Shown: positions 7,074-15,562 of the stretch, one piece after another | How the letters are laid out: the number at the start of each line of letters is the position of its first letter | Numbering within the stretch: the first letter of the stretch is position 1 | Assembly (NCBI GenBank): GCA_036733925.1 | Contig: DAIMZO010000030.1 | Location: 1 to 19,179 of the forward strand | Reading direction: 5' to 3' | DNA length: 19,179 nucleotides | DNA from: UBA2897 sp036733925 | GTDB lineage: Bacteria; Bacillota; Negativicutes; Selenomonadales; Selenomonadaceae | Made by a program: the position numbers and the translations under genes | The notes under the pieces: model-generated | Seen by the model: only the letters and a program-made list of their open reading frames with translations | What the model was told of the DNA's origin: nothing | Database searches by the model: none

Positions 7074-8405
7074 ATGTCTCAACATGTGGAGCAGATCCAA
7101 TGCAGCCTCTGCAAACGCATCATCAATGTGACCAGCCAGTACGACGTCCCGATCCAGGATCCCGTCACGGGCTTTGCACTCTGCAAGAACTGCATCCGCG
7201 AGGTCGCGCACTTCCTCGAAGCGCACGACGAGGAGGAGCAGCAGCACGAACAGCAGGAATTCGCGGGGAAACTCGACAAGATCCTCGAGAAGAACAAGCC
7301 GCATTACATCAAGAAATACCTCGATGAATACATCGTCAACCAGAATCACGCGAAGAAGATCCTCGCAGTCGCCGTATACAACCACTACAAGCGCATGAAA
7401 TACGGCTACAAGAACGAGGACGGCACGGAGATTGAGAAATCCAACGTCATCATGATCGGGCCGTCCGGCTGCGGCAAGACGGCCATGCTCTCGCACCTCT
7501 CGAAGCTGCTCGATATCCCGTTCGCCGTGACCGACGCCTCGAGCCTCACGGAGGCCGGCTTCGTCGGCGCGGACGTAGAGGTTGCTGTCCGCAACCTCTA
7601 CTACGCCGCAGACAAAGACGTCGAGCGCGCCGAGCACGGCATCATCTACCTTGATGAGTTCGACAAGATCGCGCGCAAATCCGGCGCGAACAACTCCATC
7701 ACGGCGGATCCGGGCCACGAGGGCGTGCAGCAGAGCCTGCTGAAGATGCTCGAGGGCTCCGTCGTCGAGTTCACGTCGCGCGGCCAGCGCAAGCATCCGG
7801 AGGCCCCGACCATCAAGGTCGACACGAAGAACATCCTGTTCATCGTCGGCGGCGCGTTCATCGGCATCGACAAGATCATCGCAAAGCGCCTGCAGGCAAC
7901 AAAATCGGAGACCTCCATCGGATTCGGCGCCGAGGTCGAGAGCAAGGACGATAAGCCGAAATACGACGAGCTCATCCACAAGGTACGCCCGGAAGATCTC
8001 ATGGCGTTCGGCATCATCCCGGAGGTCATCGGCCGCCTGCCGATCATCTGCACGCTCGAGACGCTCGACGAGGACGCATTGCTGCGCATCCTGACCGAGC
8101 CGAAAAACGCGCCGGTCCGCCAGTACGAGCAGCTGCTCGCCATGGACAACGTCGAGCTCGAGTTCCAGGAGGACGCGCTCCGCGCCGTCGCGGAAAAGGC
8201 CATCGAGCGCAAAACCGGCGCGCGCAGCCTGCGCGGCATCATCGAAGACGTCATGCTCGATGTCATGTACGACATTCCGGAGTCCACGGAGCCTCGCAAG
8301 GTCATCGTGACCAAAGCCTGCATCGACGAAGGCACCCGCCCGGAAATCATCCCAATCGACAAAGGCCCGCTTGACAAAGAAAAAGAAGCGGCCGCAAACG
8401 AATAA
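7074..8405 (+). CDS. ClpX-type AAA+ unfoldase, divergent paralogue
   Basis: This is a hexameric AAA+ protein unfoldase of the ClpX family, expected to feed substrates to ClpP. An N-terminal C4 zinc finger is formed by Cys10, Cys13, Cys37, Cys40. The 23 residues between its two pairs exceed the 18 of E. coli ClpX, and the following linker (about 48-62) is rich in Glu, Gln and His. Walker A GPSGCGKT is at 129-136, pore loop GFVG at 162-165 (usually GYVG), Walker B IIYLDEFD at 190-197 (usually DEID), RKH at 239-241, the ClpP-docking IGF loop at 282-284, the arginine finger in IGRLP at 320-324 and sensor 2 GARSLR at 382-387. All working parts are kept. ATG 7074 follows AGGAAG. It stands alone, with no clpP, tig or lon nearby, so it is probably a second ClpX; this cannot be proved from the window. 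Confidence 0.88.
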   Translation: MSQHVEQIQCSLCKRIINVTSQYDVPIQDPVTGFALCKNCIREVAHFLEAHDEEEQQHEQQEFAGKLDKILEKNKPHYIKKYLDEYIVNQNHAKKILAVAVYNHYKRMKYGYKNEDGTEIEKSNVIMIGPSGCGKTAMLSHLSKLLDIPFAVTDASSLTEAGFVGADVEVAVRNLYYAADKDVERAEHGIIYLDEFDKIARKSGANNSITADPGHEGVQQSLLKMLEGSVVEFTSRGQRKHPEAPTIKVDTKNILFIVGGAFIGIDKIIAKRLQATKSETSIGFGAEVESKDDKPKYDELIHKVRPEDLMAFGIIPEVIGRLPIICTLETLDEDALLRILTEPKNAPVRQYEQLLAMDNVELEFQEDALRAVAEKAIERKTGARSLRGIIEDVMLDVMYDIPESTEPRKVIVTKACIDEGTRPEIIPIDKGPLDKEKEAAANE

Positions 8406-8416
8406 ACGCATAGACA

Positions 8417-8461
8417 AAAAGGGGCTGTTGCACGTACCAACAACGTGCAACAGCCCCTTTT
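8417..8461. terminator. Bidirectional terminator between clpX-like and PBP genes
   Basis: A perfect 15-bp stem (8421-8435 with 8443-8457) has a 7-nt loop, A4 on the left and T4 on the right, so it can act on both strands. It begins 11 nt after the ClpX-like stop and ends 14 nt before the PBP stop, serving both convergent genes. Confidence 0.93.
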
Positions 8462-8475
8462 CATCTACAAAAGAA

Positions 8476-10455
8476 TCAATCGGGCCGGAACCAGACGGTG
8501 ACGGAGGTACCGCTGTCGACGAGGGTGTTCGGCGGGACGCTCTGGCTGCTGCCGTAGCCAGAGCCCTGGCTCTCGAAGGAGAGCCCGCGGTCGGCGGCTT
8601 TCTGCGCGGCCTCGCGGAGCGACAGCCCCGTGAAGTCCGGCACGACGACTTTGCCGTTCGGCACGGCGCCGTCGTAGGTCTTCTCGGGCTTCGGCTGCTC
8701 GGCCTGCTTCTTCTCCATGCCGGCGAACGGGTCGCTCGACGGCTCGACATGGTAGTAGCGAAACAGCTGGGAGAAGATGCGCCTCGCGACCGGGGCCGCA
8801 ATCTGCCCGCCGTAGAAGTTGCCGGTGCCCGGATCGTCGATGATCACGAGCACGACGAGCTGCGGATTCTCGACCGGCGCGAAACCGCAGAACGAGGCGA
8901 TGTAGTGCCCGTCGAGATAGCCGGCACCGTCCTCGCGGATTTTCTGCGCCGTGCCGGTCTTGCCGGCGATGCGGTAGCCCTTGACCGCCGCTTTTTTGCC
9001 GCCGCCCGACGAGACGACCTGCTCGAGCAGGCCGACGAGCGTCTTGTCCGTCGCCGACTCGATTGTGCGGCGCACCTCCGTGCGTTCTGTCTCCATGTAT
9101 TCCGAGCCGTCCGCGTTTTGGATGGATTTCACGATATGCGGCTTCAGCAGCACGCCGTCGTTCGCGATGGCCGACATCGCCGTGATGAGCTGGAGCGGCG
9201 TCACCGCGATGCTCTGCCCGATAGCCATCGTCGCGATATCAGAGTCGCGCATATCCTTCGGGTTGAACAGCAGGCCGCTCTCCTCACCAGGCAGGTTGAT
9301 GCCCGTCGGCTGCCCGAAGCCGAAGGTCTTCGCGTATTCCGTGAGCTTCTCGGCGCCGAGGCGCAGGCCGACCTGCGCAAACCCCGTGTTCAGCGAGCTC
9401 TTGACGACGTCCGTGAACGTGACCGTGCCGAAGCTCTCGCCGCCGTTCCAGTTCTGGATGCGCCGCCCGGACACTATGACGTAGCCCGGGTCGACGAAGA
9501 CCTGATTCGGCGTGACGACCTTTTCCTGCAGGGCCGCCCCGGCGACGACCGACTTGAACGTGGATCCCGGCTCATAGATGAAGGACACGGCACGGTTCTT
9601 CCACGCCGTCGGCTGATAATCCCAGAACTGGTTCGGGTTGTAGCTCGGCCGCGACCCCATCGCGAGCACATCGCCGTTCTTCGGGTTCATGACGATGCAG
9701 GTCACGTTCTTCGGGTTGTTCTCGGCCATCGCCTTGTCGAGCTCCTGCTCGACGATGAACTGCGCGCCGATATCGAGCGTCAGCGTCACCGTCTTGCACG
9801 CGTCGCCCGTGTAGCTGCGCGCGCTCGAGAAGATGGATTCGAGGATGGGCCGGTTCTCGCGGTCCGTCGTGAGCTTCTTCTCCTTGACCTCGCCCTTCAG
9901 CAGCTTGTCGAGGGACTGCTCCACGCCGTCTAGACCCTTGTCATCCGTGCCGACGAAGCCGAGCACGTTCGCTGCGAGCTCGTCGTTCGGATAGAAGCGC
10001 TTCGCCTCGTCGCGGAAGCCGAGGCAGGCTGTATAGCCCTTGTCCTGGATCATCTGGTGCACGGCCACATAGGTATCGTAGTCCATCCGGCGCTTGATCC
10101 AGACAAAGCCGCCGCCGACATGGATATCGTCGAGGATTTCCTGCTCCGAGAGGCCGATGAGCGGCGCGAGATCCGCGGCGACCGCATCCGGATTCTCGAC
10201 GTGGTTCGGGTCGACGTAGAGCGACTTCGTAATCGTGCTGATCGCGAGCTCGTGGCCATTGCGGTCGAGAATGCTCCCGCGCGGCGACTGGAGCTGGTAG
10301 CCCTGCATGACCTGACTCTCCATGCGCTCCGCGAGCTCCGGCCCGTCCCAGATCTGCAGGATCCCATAGCGGATTGCAATGACCAGAAAGAAAAGGAGCA
10401 TGATTTTCATGAGCCTTACGATATTGCGCTGTATCCGCTGCCGTTCCGTCGCCAT
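8476..10455 (-). CDS. Class B penicillin-binding protein (FtsI/SpoVD type) with one PASTA domain
   Basis: This is a D,D-transpeptidase that cross-links peptidoglycan at the outer face of the cytoplasmic membrane, normally the division enzyme partnered with FtsW. A short cytoplasmic N-terminus and one membrane anchor cover about residues 13-36, followed by the pedestal domain from RGSILDRNG at 59-67. The transpeptidase motifs are SxxK at 298-301 (EPGSTFKS), SxN at 354-356 (SLN) and KTG at 499-501. One PASTA domain covers about 601-657. The region 572-600 is a Pro/Lys/Glu-rich linker. At 659 aa it is typical. The ATG has GGAGAGGTGA upstream. It is not within a mra/mur/fts cluster here, so whether it is the main FtsI or an extra SpoVD-like enzyme is unresolved. 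Confidence 0.93.
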   Translation of the reverse strand: MATERQRIQRNIVRLMKIMLLFFLVIAIRYGILQIWDGPELAERMESQVMQGYQLQSPRGSILDRNGHELAISTITKSLYVDPNHVENPDAVAADLAPLIGLSEQEILDDIHVGGGFVWIKRRMDYDTYVAVHQMIQDKGYTACLGFRDEAKRFYPNDELAANVLGFVGTDDKGLDGVEQSLDKLLKGEVKEKKLTTDRENRPILESIFSSARSYTGDACKTVTLTLDIGAQFIVEQELDKAMAENNPKNVTCIVMNPKNGDVLAMGSRPSYNPNQFWDYQPTAWKNRAVSFIYEPGSTFKSVVAGAALQEKVVTPNQVFVDPGYVIVSGRRIQNWNGGESFGTVTFTDVVKSSLNTGFAQVGLRLGAEKLTEYAKTFGFGQPTGINLPGEESGLLFNPKDMRDSDIATMAIGQSIAVTPLQLITAMSAIANDGVLLKPHIVKSIQNADGSEYMETERTEVRRTIESATDKTLVGLLEQVVSSGGGKKAAVKGYRIAGKTGTAQKIREDGAGYLDGHYIASFCGFAPVENPQLVVLVIIDDPGTGNFYGGQIAAPVARRIFSQLFRYYHVEPSSDPFAGMEKKQAEQPKPEKTYDGAVPNGKVVVPDFTGLSLREAAQKAADRGLSFESQGSGYGSSQSVPPNTLVDSGTSVTVWFRPD

Positions 10456-10489
10456 TCCCGTGTCTCACCTCTCCGAAAACTCTCTCTTT

Positions 10490-10498
10490 ATCATACCA
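10490..10498 (-). promoter_or_regulatory. Extended -10 promoter of the PBP gene
   Basis: TGGTATGAT on the minus strand is an extended -10 (TG-N-TATGAT), 34 nt before the PBP start. No recognisable -35 is seen at 16-18 nt. It lies just downstream of the rlmH terminator, so the PBP gene is probably transcribed separately. Confidence 0.6.
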
Positions 10499-10521
10499 CA
10501 AATGCGCCCGTTGCGCGAATC

Positions 10522-10548
10522 AAAAAAGCCGCCGCGCAAAGCGGCAGC
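10522..10548 (-). terminator. rlmH terminator
   Basis: An 8-bp stem (10548-10541 with 10535-10528, one G-T pair) has a 5-nt loop and six T on the minus strand (10527-10522). It begins 12 nt after the rlmH stop and closes the yycJ-htrA-rlmH operon. Confidence 0.92.
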
Positions 10549-10560
10549 TTCTGAGCATGC

Positions 10561-11039
10561 TCACCAATGGTATTTCTCGCCACGGTTGATCTTGAACGCC
10601 CGGTAGATCTGCTCGACGAGCAGCAACCGAACCATCAGATGCGTGAACGTGAGCTTCGAGAACGAGATCCGCGCGTCCGCTGCCGCCCGCACCTCTTTTG
10701 AGAGGCCGAACGTGCCGCCAATCAGAAAGGTCAGCGAGCTGCGCCCGTGCAGCGCAAGCTCCGCGAAATCTGCAGCAAACTCCTCCGAGGAGTACTCTTT
10801 GCCGAAGACGTCGAGCACGAAGAGGTAGCTCCCGTGCGGCACGAGCCGGAGCAGCCGCTCCCCTTCTTTTTGGAGCGCCTGTTCCTTTTCCGCCACCGAC
10901 GGATTTTCCGGCATCTTCTCGTCAGGCGTCTCGCGGATTTCGACCTGCGCATAGGGCTGCAGGCGTTTCAGGAAGTCCGCCACGCCCTCGCGCAAATATT
11001 TTTCCTTGAGTTTCCCGACGCAGACAATCGTGATCTTCA

Positions 11040-11040
<1 letters not shown>
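10561..11040 (-). CDS. rlmH: 23S rRNA (pseudouridine1915-N3)-methyltransferase
   Basis: RlmH is a SPOUT-class methyltransferase that N3-methylates pseudouridine 1915 in helix 69 of 23S rRNA, acting on the assembled 70S ribosome. The SAM-binding knot segment FLIGGTFGLS is present, and the protein ends in GEKYHW, matching the conserved C-terminal YH motif. Its 159 aa are the family norm. The start overlaps the htrA stop by one base (TAATG), implying translational coupling. The yycJ-htrA-rlmH order matches the end of the walRK operon of Bacillus. Its own rRNA target, helix 69, is encoded in this window at 17031-17053. Confidence 0.97.
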
Positions 11041-12158
<1,118 letters not shown>

Positions 12159-12190
12159 GGAAAATCCCTCCGAATACATATTTGCCAACG

Positions 12191-12952
12191 TTATTGCCGG
12201 ATCCGCACGGTCTCATGCTGCGACGCGAGCTGCAAATCCTCGACCGCGGCGCCCTGCTCGTGCAGGATATCCGAGACGGTCTCCTGCGCGAGTTCCGGGC
12301 GATTGTTCTTCTCCGACAGGTGCGCGAGGACGACGTGCTTCGGCCGCGCCTGCATGCGCACGAGCGCCCAGGCCGCATCCGCGTTCGTCAGGTGGCCGCG
12401 GTTCGACAGGATGCGCCGCTTGAGCGGCCATGGGTATCTGCCGTTCTTCAGCATATCGAGGTCATGGTTGGCCTCGAGGATTGCGACATCCGCACCGTCG
12501 ACCGCCTCCTGCACGTTCTGCGTGACAAAGCCGAGGTCAGTCGCGAGCGTGCAGCATTTCGAGCCGCAGATGCGGAACCCGCAGGGATCCGCCGCGTCAT
12601 GCGAGGTCGAGAACGGCAGGATATGCAGCCCGTCAAACGAGAACGCATCGCTGACCGCGTGCAGCTCGTCCTCCGGCACCGCCACCTTCCCCTTCAGACC
12701 CGCAATAGTGCCAGGCCGCGTGAAGATTGGCAGATGATACCATTTCGACATCGTCGCGAGTCCCGCGATATGGTCGCGATGCTCATGCGTGAGCAGGATG
12801 GCGTCGAGCTCCGATGCGTCTGTGCCGATCGCCGCGAGCGCCTTCTTGATGCGCGTCGCGCTGATACCGGCGTCGATGAGCAGGCGCACGCCGTCCAGCT
12901 CCACATAGGTCGCATTTCCCTTGCTTCCGCTCGCCAGAACCGCAGCCTCCAT
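12191..12952 (-). CDS. yycJ: YycJ/WalJ-type metallo-beta-lactamase-fold hydrolase
   Basis: A metallo-beta-lactamase-fold protein of the YycJ/WalJ/VicX group, linked in Firmicutes to cell-wall and DNA-repair control and probably a nuclease-like hydrolase; its substrate is not established from sequence. The N-terminal VLASGSKGNATYV at 5-17 is characteristic of the group. The metal-binding HxHxDH is HEHRDH at 56-61, and further metal ligands are expected in STSHDA and ANHD. ATG 12950-12952 is chosen for fit to the family N-terminus and a GGAGAGG upstream. An extension to 13048 would run into the perR terminator. The product is 253 aa against about 264 in Bacillus. It heads a three-gene operon with htrA and rlmH. 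Confidence 0.92.
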   Translation of the reverse strand: MEAAVLASGSKGNATYVELDGVRLLIDAGISATRIKKALAAIGTDASELDAILLTHEHRDHIAGLATMSKWYHLPIFTRPGTIAGLKGKVAVPEDELHAVSDAFSFDGLHILPFSTSHDAADPCGFRICGSKCCTLATDLGFVTQNVQEAVDGADVAILEANHDLDMLKNGRYPWPLKRRILSNRGHLTNADAAWALVRMQARPKHVVLAHLSEKNNRPELAQETVSDILHEQGAAVEDLQLASQHETVRIRQ

Positions 12953-12987
12953 AGTATCCTGACCTCTCCAATCGTAACAAAACCATC

Positions 12988-13004
12988 TGTAAACCGTCTG
13001 CAAA
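12988..13004 (+). promoter_or_regulatory. Possible WalR-type box upstream of yycJ
   Basis: The plus strand reads TGTAAA, five bases, TGCAAA. The Firmicutes WalR (YycF) consensus is two TGTWAH half-sites five bases apart; this has one mismatch. It lies 36-52 nt before the yycJ start, where an operator could act. Conserved direct-repeat boxes of this length can arise by chance, so this is a suggestion only. Confidence 0.3.
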
Positions 13005-13033
13005 TCCGATGAGAATTCGTTGATTTTGCAAAC

Positions 13034-13062
13034 AAAAAGAAAAAGCACTGCTTCTGCAGTGC
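13034..13062 (-). terminator. perR terminator
   Basis: A perfect 7-bp stem GCACTGC/GCAGTGC (13045-13051 with 13056-13062) has an AGAA loop and is followed on the minus strand by TTTTTCTTTTT. It starts 5 nt after the perR stop. It should reduce read-through into yycJ, for which I see no clear promoter in 12953-13033. Confidence 0.9.
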
Positions 13063-13067
13063 CTCTA

Positions 13068-13547
13068 TTATACTACTTTTTCCAATCGTTGAACAGGCGC
13101 ATCCTTTCTCGTTCCCTTCCGCGCGCGCTCGGCCTGGCAGGCCGGGCATACGCCGAAGAAGTAGACTTGATGCCCGGTCAGCGCGTAGCCGGTCTCCGCG
13201 GCCGCCTGCTCCTCGATGCCGTGCGTATCGAGGGAAAAGACATCGTCCACGCGCCCGCAGTCCACGCAGCGGATATGCGGATGAGCGCTCGTATTCGCGT
13301 CGTAGCGGAACGCGTCCTCCCCGACATTGAGCTCCTGCGCGAGCCCGACCTCGCAGAGGATCGCGACGGTCTTGTAGACGGTCGCAAGGCTCATCGTCGG
13401 GTAGAGCGGCTGTAGCTCCTTGTAGATGGTCTCGGCATTCGGGTGCGCGGTCGTATGCGAAAGCATGCGGTAGACGGCCAGCCGCTGTGGCGTCGCCTTG
13501 AAGCCATGCCCACGCAGCACCTCGGCCGCGTCTTTCGGTGTAAGCAT
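13068..13547 (-). CDS. perR: Fur-family regulator, PerR type
   Basis: A metal-dependent dimeric repressor. The winged helix covers about residues 5-85, with the recognition region TMSLATVYKTVAIL at 51-64, and the dimerisation domain follows. The structural zinc site is Cys94, Cys97, Cys134, Cys137. Candidate regulatory-metal ligands are His35, Asp83, His89, His91 and Asp102. Asp83 in FRYD corresponds to the Asp of Bacillus PerR where Fur has Glu, which favours a peroxide sensor over an iron sensor; certainty is moderate. The start at 13545-13547 is preferred because GGAAGGG is well spaced. ATG 13551-13553 is too close to it, and 13595 lies at the transcription start. It is 159 aa with a basic C-terminal extension beyond the usual ~145. 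Confidence 0.88.
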   Translation of the reverse strand: MLTPKDAAEVLRGHGFKATPQRLAVYRMLSHTTAHPNAETIYKELQPLYPTMSLATVYKTVAILCEVGLAQELNVGEDAFRYDANTSAHPHIRCVDCGRVDDVFSLDTHGIEEQAAAETGYALTGHQVYFFGVCPACQAERARKGTRKDAPVQRLEKVV

Positions 13548-13581
13548 ATCCATTCCCTTCCTTCGTAAAGATTGTAATAAA

Positions 13582-13597
13582 GAATGGTTCTCCATTC
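13582..13597 (-). promoter_or_regulatory. Dyad at the perR transcription start
   Basis: A perfect 6-bp inverted repeat GAATGG/CCATTC with a 4-nt spacer lies immediately downstream of the predicted perR start (~13597). Its place suits an operator for autoregulation, though it does not match the 7-1-7 Fur/PerR box well. Confidence 0.4.
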
Positions 13598-13603
13598 AAA
13601 ATC

Positions 13604-13632
13604 ATTCTACGAAAGAAAAGGCGTTTTGTCAA
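13604..13632 (-). promoter_or_regulatory. Sigma-A promoter of perR
   Basis: TTGACA (13632-13627, perfect), a 17-nt spacer and TAGAAT (13609-13604) on the minus strand, giving a start near 13597. It lies in the gap after the cobT-like gene, which shows no terminator of its own. Confidence 0.88.
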
Positions 13633-13641
13633 CAAGAATTT

Positions 13642-15516
13642 TCAGGACTCGAGGCTCGGATGCACGCCGGTCTCCTCGAAGGTCTTCATATCGTTGACGA
13701 TGGCGATAGCGGCCTGCACGAGGCTCATGCCGAGCCCCGTGATGACGCCGCAGGGCTCGTCGACGCCGACATGCAGGATCTCCGGCTCGGCATAGAACAG
13801 GAACGGCTCGAGCTCCGGGCAAAGCGCGGTCAGATACGATGCGATGATGCCGACGCCGCCGTTGTCGAGCACGATCAGGCTGCTGTTATGCGCCGCCGCG
13901 ACGATCGCGCCGATGATCGCGGATACCTCGGCCTGCAGCCCCTCGGGGATATGCGCGAAGAAATCCTGCGGCGCATAGCGGAAGCTGCCGTCATCTTTGA
14001 GCAGGAGCTCGCAGAGATCCCGGCCGATATTGCGCCCGAGCGCGAGCCCGATGATCGTGCTGTCGAACGTGATCTCCTCCGTGACCGTACGCGCGAAATC
14101 GAACGCGGCCTTCGGCGAGAGATGCGGGCGCAGATGCGCTTCCGTGACGTCTGCGCGCGCGTAATGCGCGACCGCGTCGAGCAGCTTCACGTTCGCATCT
14201 GGGAGCTTCTCGCGGCTGAAGATGAGGATGCTCGCGGCGAGCGTCCCCTTCTCCGGGTACGGCGTCACATCGATGCCGGCGAGCTCGACGGCGATATCCT
14301 CGAGGAAGCCGAGACTGTTTTTCGGCTTGGTCTGGCTGTCGAGCCGTTCCCGGCACAGTCGCATCGATTTCTCGTCGAGCTCCGGCATCGTGCGCAGATA
14401 AAAGTCAAAGGTCTTATCCGTGACGACTGGCTCGACCTGCGGCATGTACTCGTGCTGGAACATCTCGCCCGGCATATCGGCATCGTCCGCGTCCGTCAGA
14501 TGCGTATACGCCTCGATCATGAAATAGAGCTCATCGAGGACGAGGGACGAACCGCAGGCCTCACCGAGCCGGAAATGCAGGTCGAGCAGGGGTTCGAGGC
14601 CGAGCGCCTCGAGCACATAGCGCTGCGCGGGCTCCTCGCTGAGCTGCGAAGCCTGCAGGTACGATGTGACCTGTGGCGCGAGCTTCGCCGCGAGCAGAGC
14701 CGCGACCGAACAGTTCAGGCCATCGAGGATGATCATGGCGCCGCCAGCCGCACCGCCGAGGATCAGGCCGACAATCCCAGCGAGCTCAAAGCCGCCGAGC
14801 TTTGCGAGCACATCGAGCGCGTCCTCCGGATCCGGCTGGTTGGCCGCGATGGCGCGCGAGGCGATCTCGCGCTTATGCCGGAGCTTTCCCGCCGGGATAT
14901 TCGACCCGCGGCCGACAGCCTGCTCGACGGGAAGCCCCAGGAGCACGGAAGCCATCGCCGCGCTCGACGTCGTGTTGGCGATGCCCATCTCACCGGGCAG
15001 GATGACGTTCACGCCGTCTGCCGTGCATTTCTGGGCAATCCAGATACCGGTCTCGATGGCCTGCACGGCCTGCGCACGCGTCATCGCCGGGCCGTTCACG
15101 ATGTTTTTGGTACCCTGCGCGACCGGTTTCCGGATAAGCTCCGGGAACGTGCTCGTATCCCCCTTGACCCCGAGATCTGCGACGAGCAGCTCCGATTCCG
15201 CGAAATTCGCGAAGACGTTGGCTGCCGCGCCCTGCGAGATCAGGTAGTTCCGCAGCATCTCGATTGTCGTCGCCTGCGGATAGGCGCTGACATCCTCCGC
15301 CGCGACGCCGTGATCCGCGCAGCAAATCACCGTGCAGGGCCGCGGCGGCAGGACTTCCGAAAGCCCGGCAACTGCGACATAACGCAGGAGCAGCGCGCGC
15401 AGGGCCCCGAACGAATCCGCTCGCGGGAATGCCTCGCGCAGATGGTCCGAGACCTCTGCGGCCGCCTTCCGGTCCGGCTCACCGATTCCAGCAATCGTCG
15501 ACTCCAATAATCCCAT
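13642..15516 (-). CDS. Fused double CobT-family phosphoribosyltransferase (ArsA-ArsB-like)
   Basis: CobT enzymes transfer phosphoribose from nicotinate mononucleotide to the lower-ligand base of cobamides. This 624-aa protein is nearly twice the usual ~350. Residues 1-345 hold CobT core motifs: ADHGVAAEDVSAYP at 67-80, GEMGIANTTSSAA at 175-187 and LGLEPLLDLHFRLGEACG at 305-322, where Glu319 matches the catalytic Glu317 of Salmonella CobT. Yet this half lacks the N-terminal TKPPGSLG-type motif and the C-terminal TFxEAGV helix. Both occur in the second half: TKPKNSLGFLEDIAVELAGI at 396-415 and NDMKTFEETGV at 608-618. The second half lacks the ADHGV and nucleotide-loop motifs. Two complementary CobT-like units in Negativicutes suggest ArsA/ArsB, the heterodimer activating phenol and p-cresol in Sporomusa, here in one chain. 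ATG 15514-15516 follows AGAGGAAAG. No other cobamide genes are nearby. Confidence 0.85.
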   Translation of the reverse strand: MGLLESTIAGIGEPDRKAAAEVSDHLREAFPRADSFGALRALLLRYVAVAGLSEVLPPRPCTVICCADHGVAAEDVSAYPQATTIEMLRNYLISQGAAANVFANFAESELLVADLGVKGDTSTFPELIRKPVAQGTKNIVNGPAMTRAQAVQAIETGIWIAQKCTADGVNVILPGEMGIANTTSSAAMASVLLGLPVEQAVGRGSNIPAGKLRHKREIASRAIAANQPDPEDALDVLAKLGGFELAGIVGLILGGAAGGAMIILDGLNCSVAALLAAKLAPQVTSYLQASQLSEEPAQRYVLEALGLEPLLDLHFRLGEACGSSLVLDELYFMIEAYTHLTDADDADMPGEMFQHEYMPQVEPVVTDKTFDFYLRTMPELDEKSMRLCRERLDSQTKPKNSLGFLEDIAVELAGIDVTPYPEKGTLAASILIFSREKLPDANVKLLDAVAHYARADVTEAHLRPHLSPKAAFDFARTVTEEITFDSTIIGLALGRNIGRDLCELLLKDDGSFRYAPQDFFAHIPEGLQAEVSAIIGAIVAAAHNSSLIVLDNGGVGIIASYLTALCPELEPFLFYAEPEILHVGVDEPCGVITGLGMSLVQAAIAIVNDMKTFEETGVHPSLES

Positions 15517-15530
15517 ATCGTTCTTTCCTC

Positions 15531-15556
15531 TTGAAAAAACAGAAACTCGCTATAAT
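15531..15556 (+). promoter_or_regulatory. Possible plus-strand promoter opposing the cobT leader
   Basis: A perfect -10 TATAAT (15551-15556) is preceded by TTGAAA (15531-15536), but the spacer is only 14 nt, shorter than ideal. Activity would start an RNA near 15563 that is antisense to the cobT leader. Confidence 0.4.
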
Positions 15557-15562
15557 AAACGT

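Noticed and set aside
6996..8801. 601-codon open frame on the minus strand
   Set aside because: It is antisense to the ClpX-like gene and runs through the bidirectional terminator; no domain seen.
8371..9933. 520-codon open frame on the plus strand
   Set aside because: It is antisense to the PBP gene, whose SxxK, SxN and KTG motifs establish the coding strand.
10553..10562. 10-bp palindrome GAGCATGCTC overlapping the rlmH stop region
   Set aside because: It is a short single occurrence with no flanking signal, so chance explains it.
13498..15510. 670-codon open frame on the plus strand
   Set aside because: It is antisense to the CobT-like gene, with composition typical of a shadow frame and no recognisable motif.
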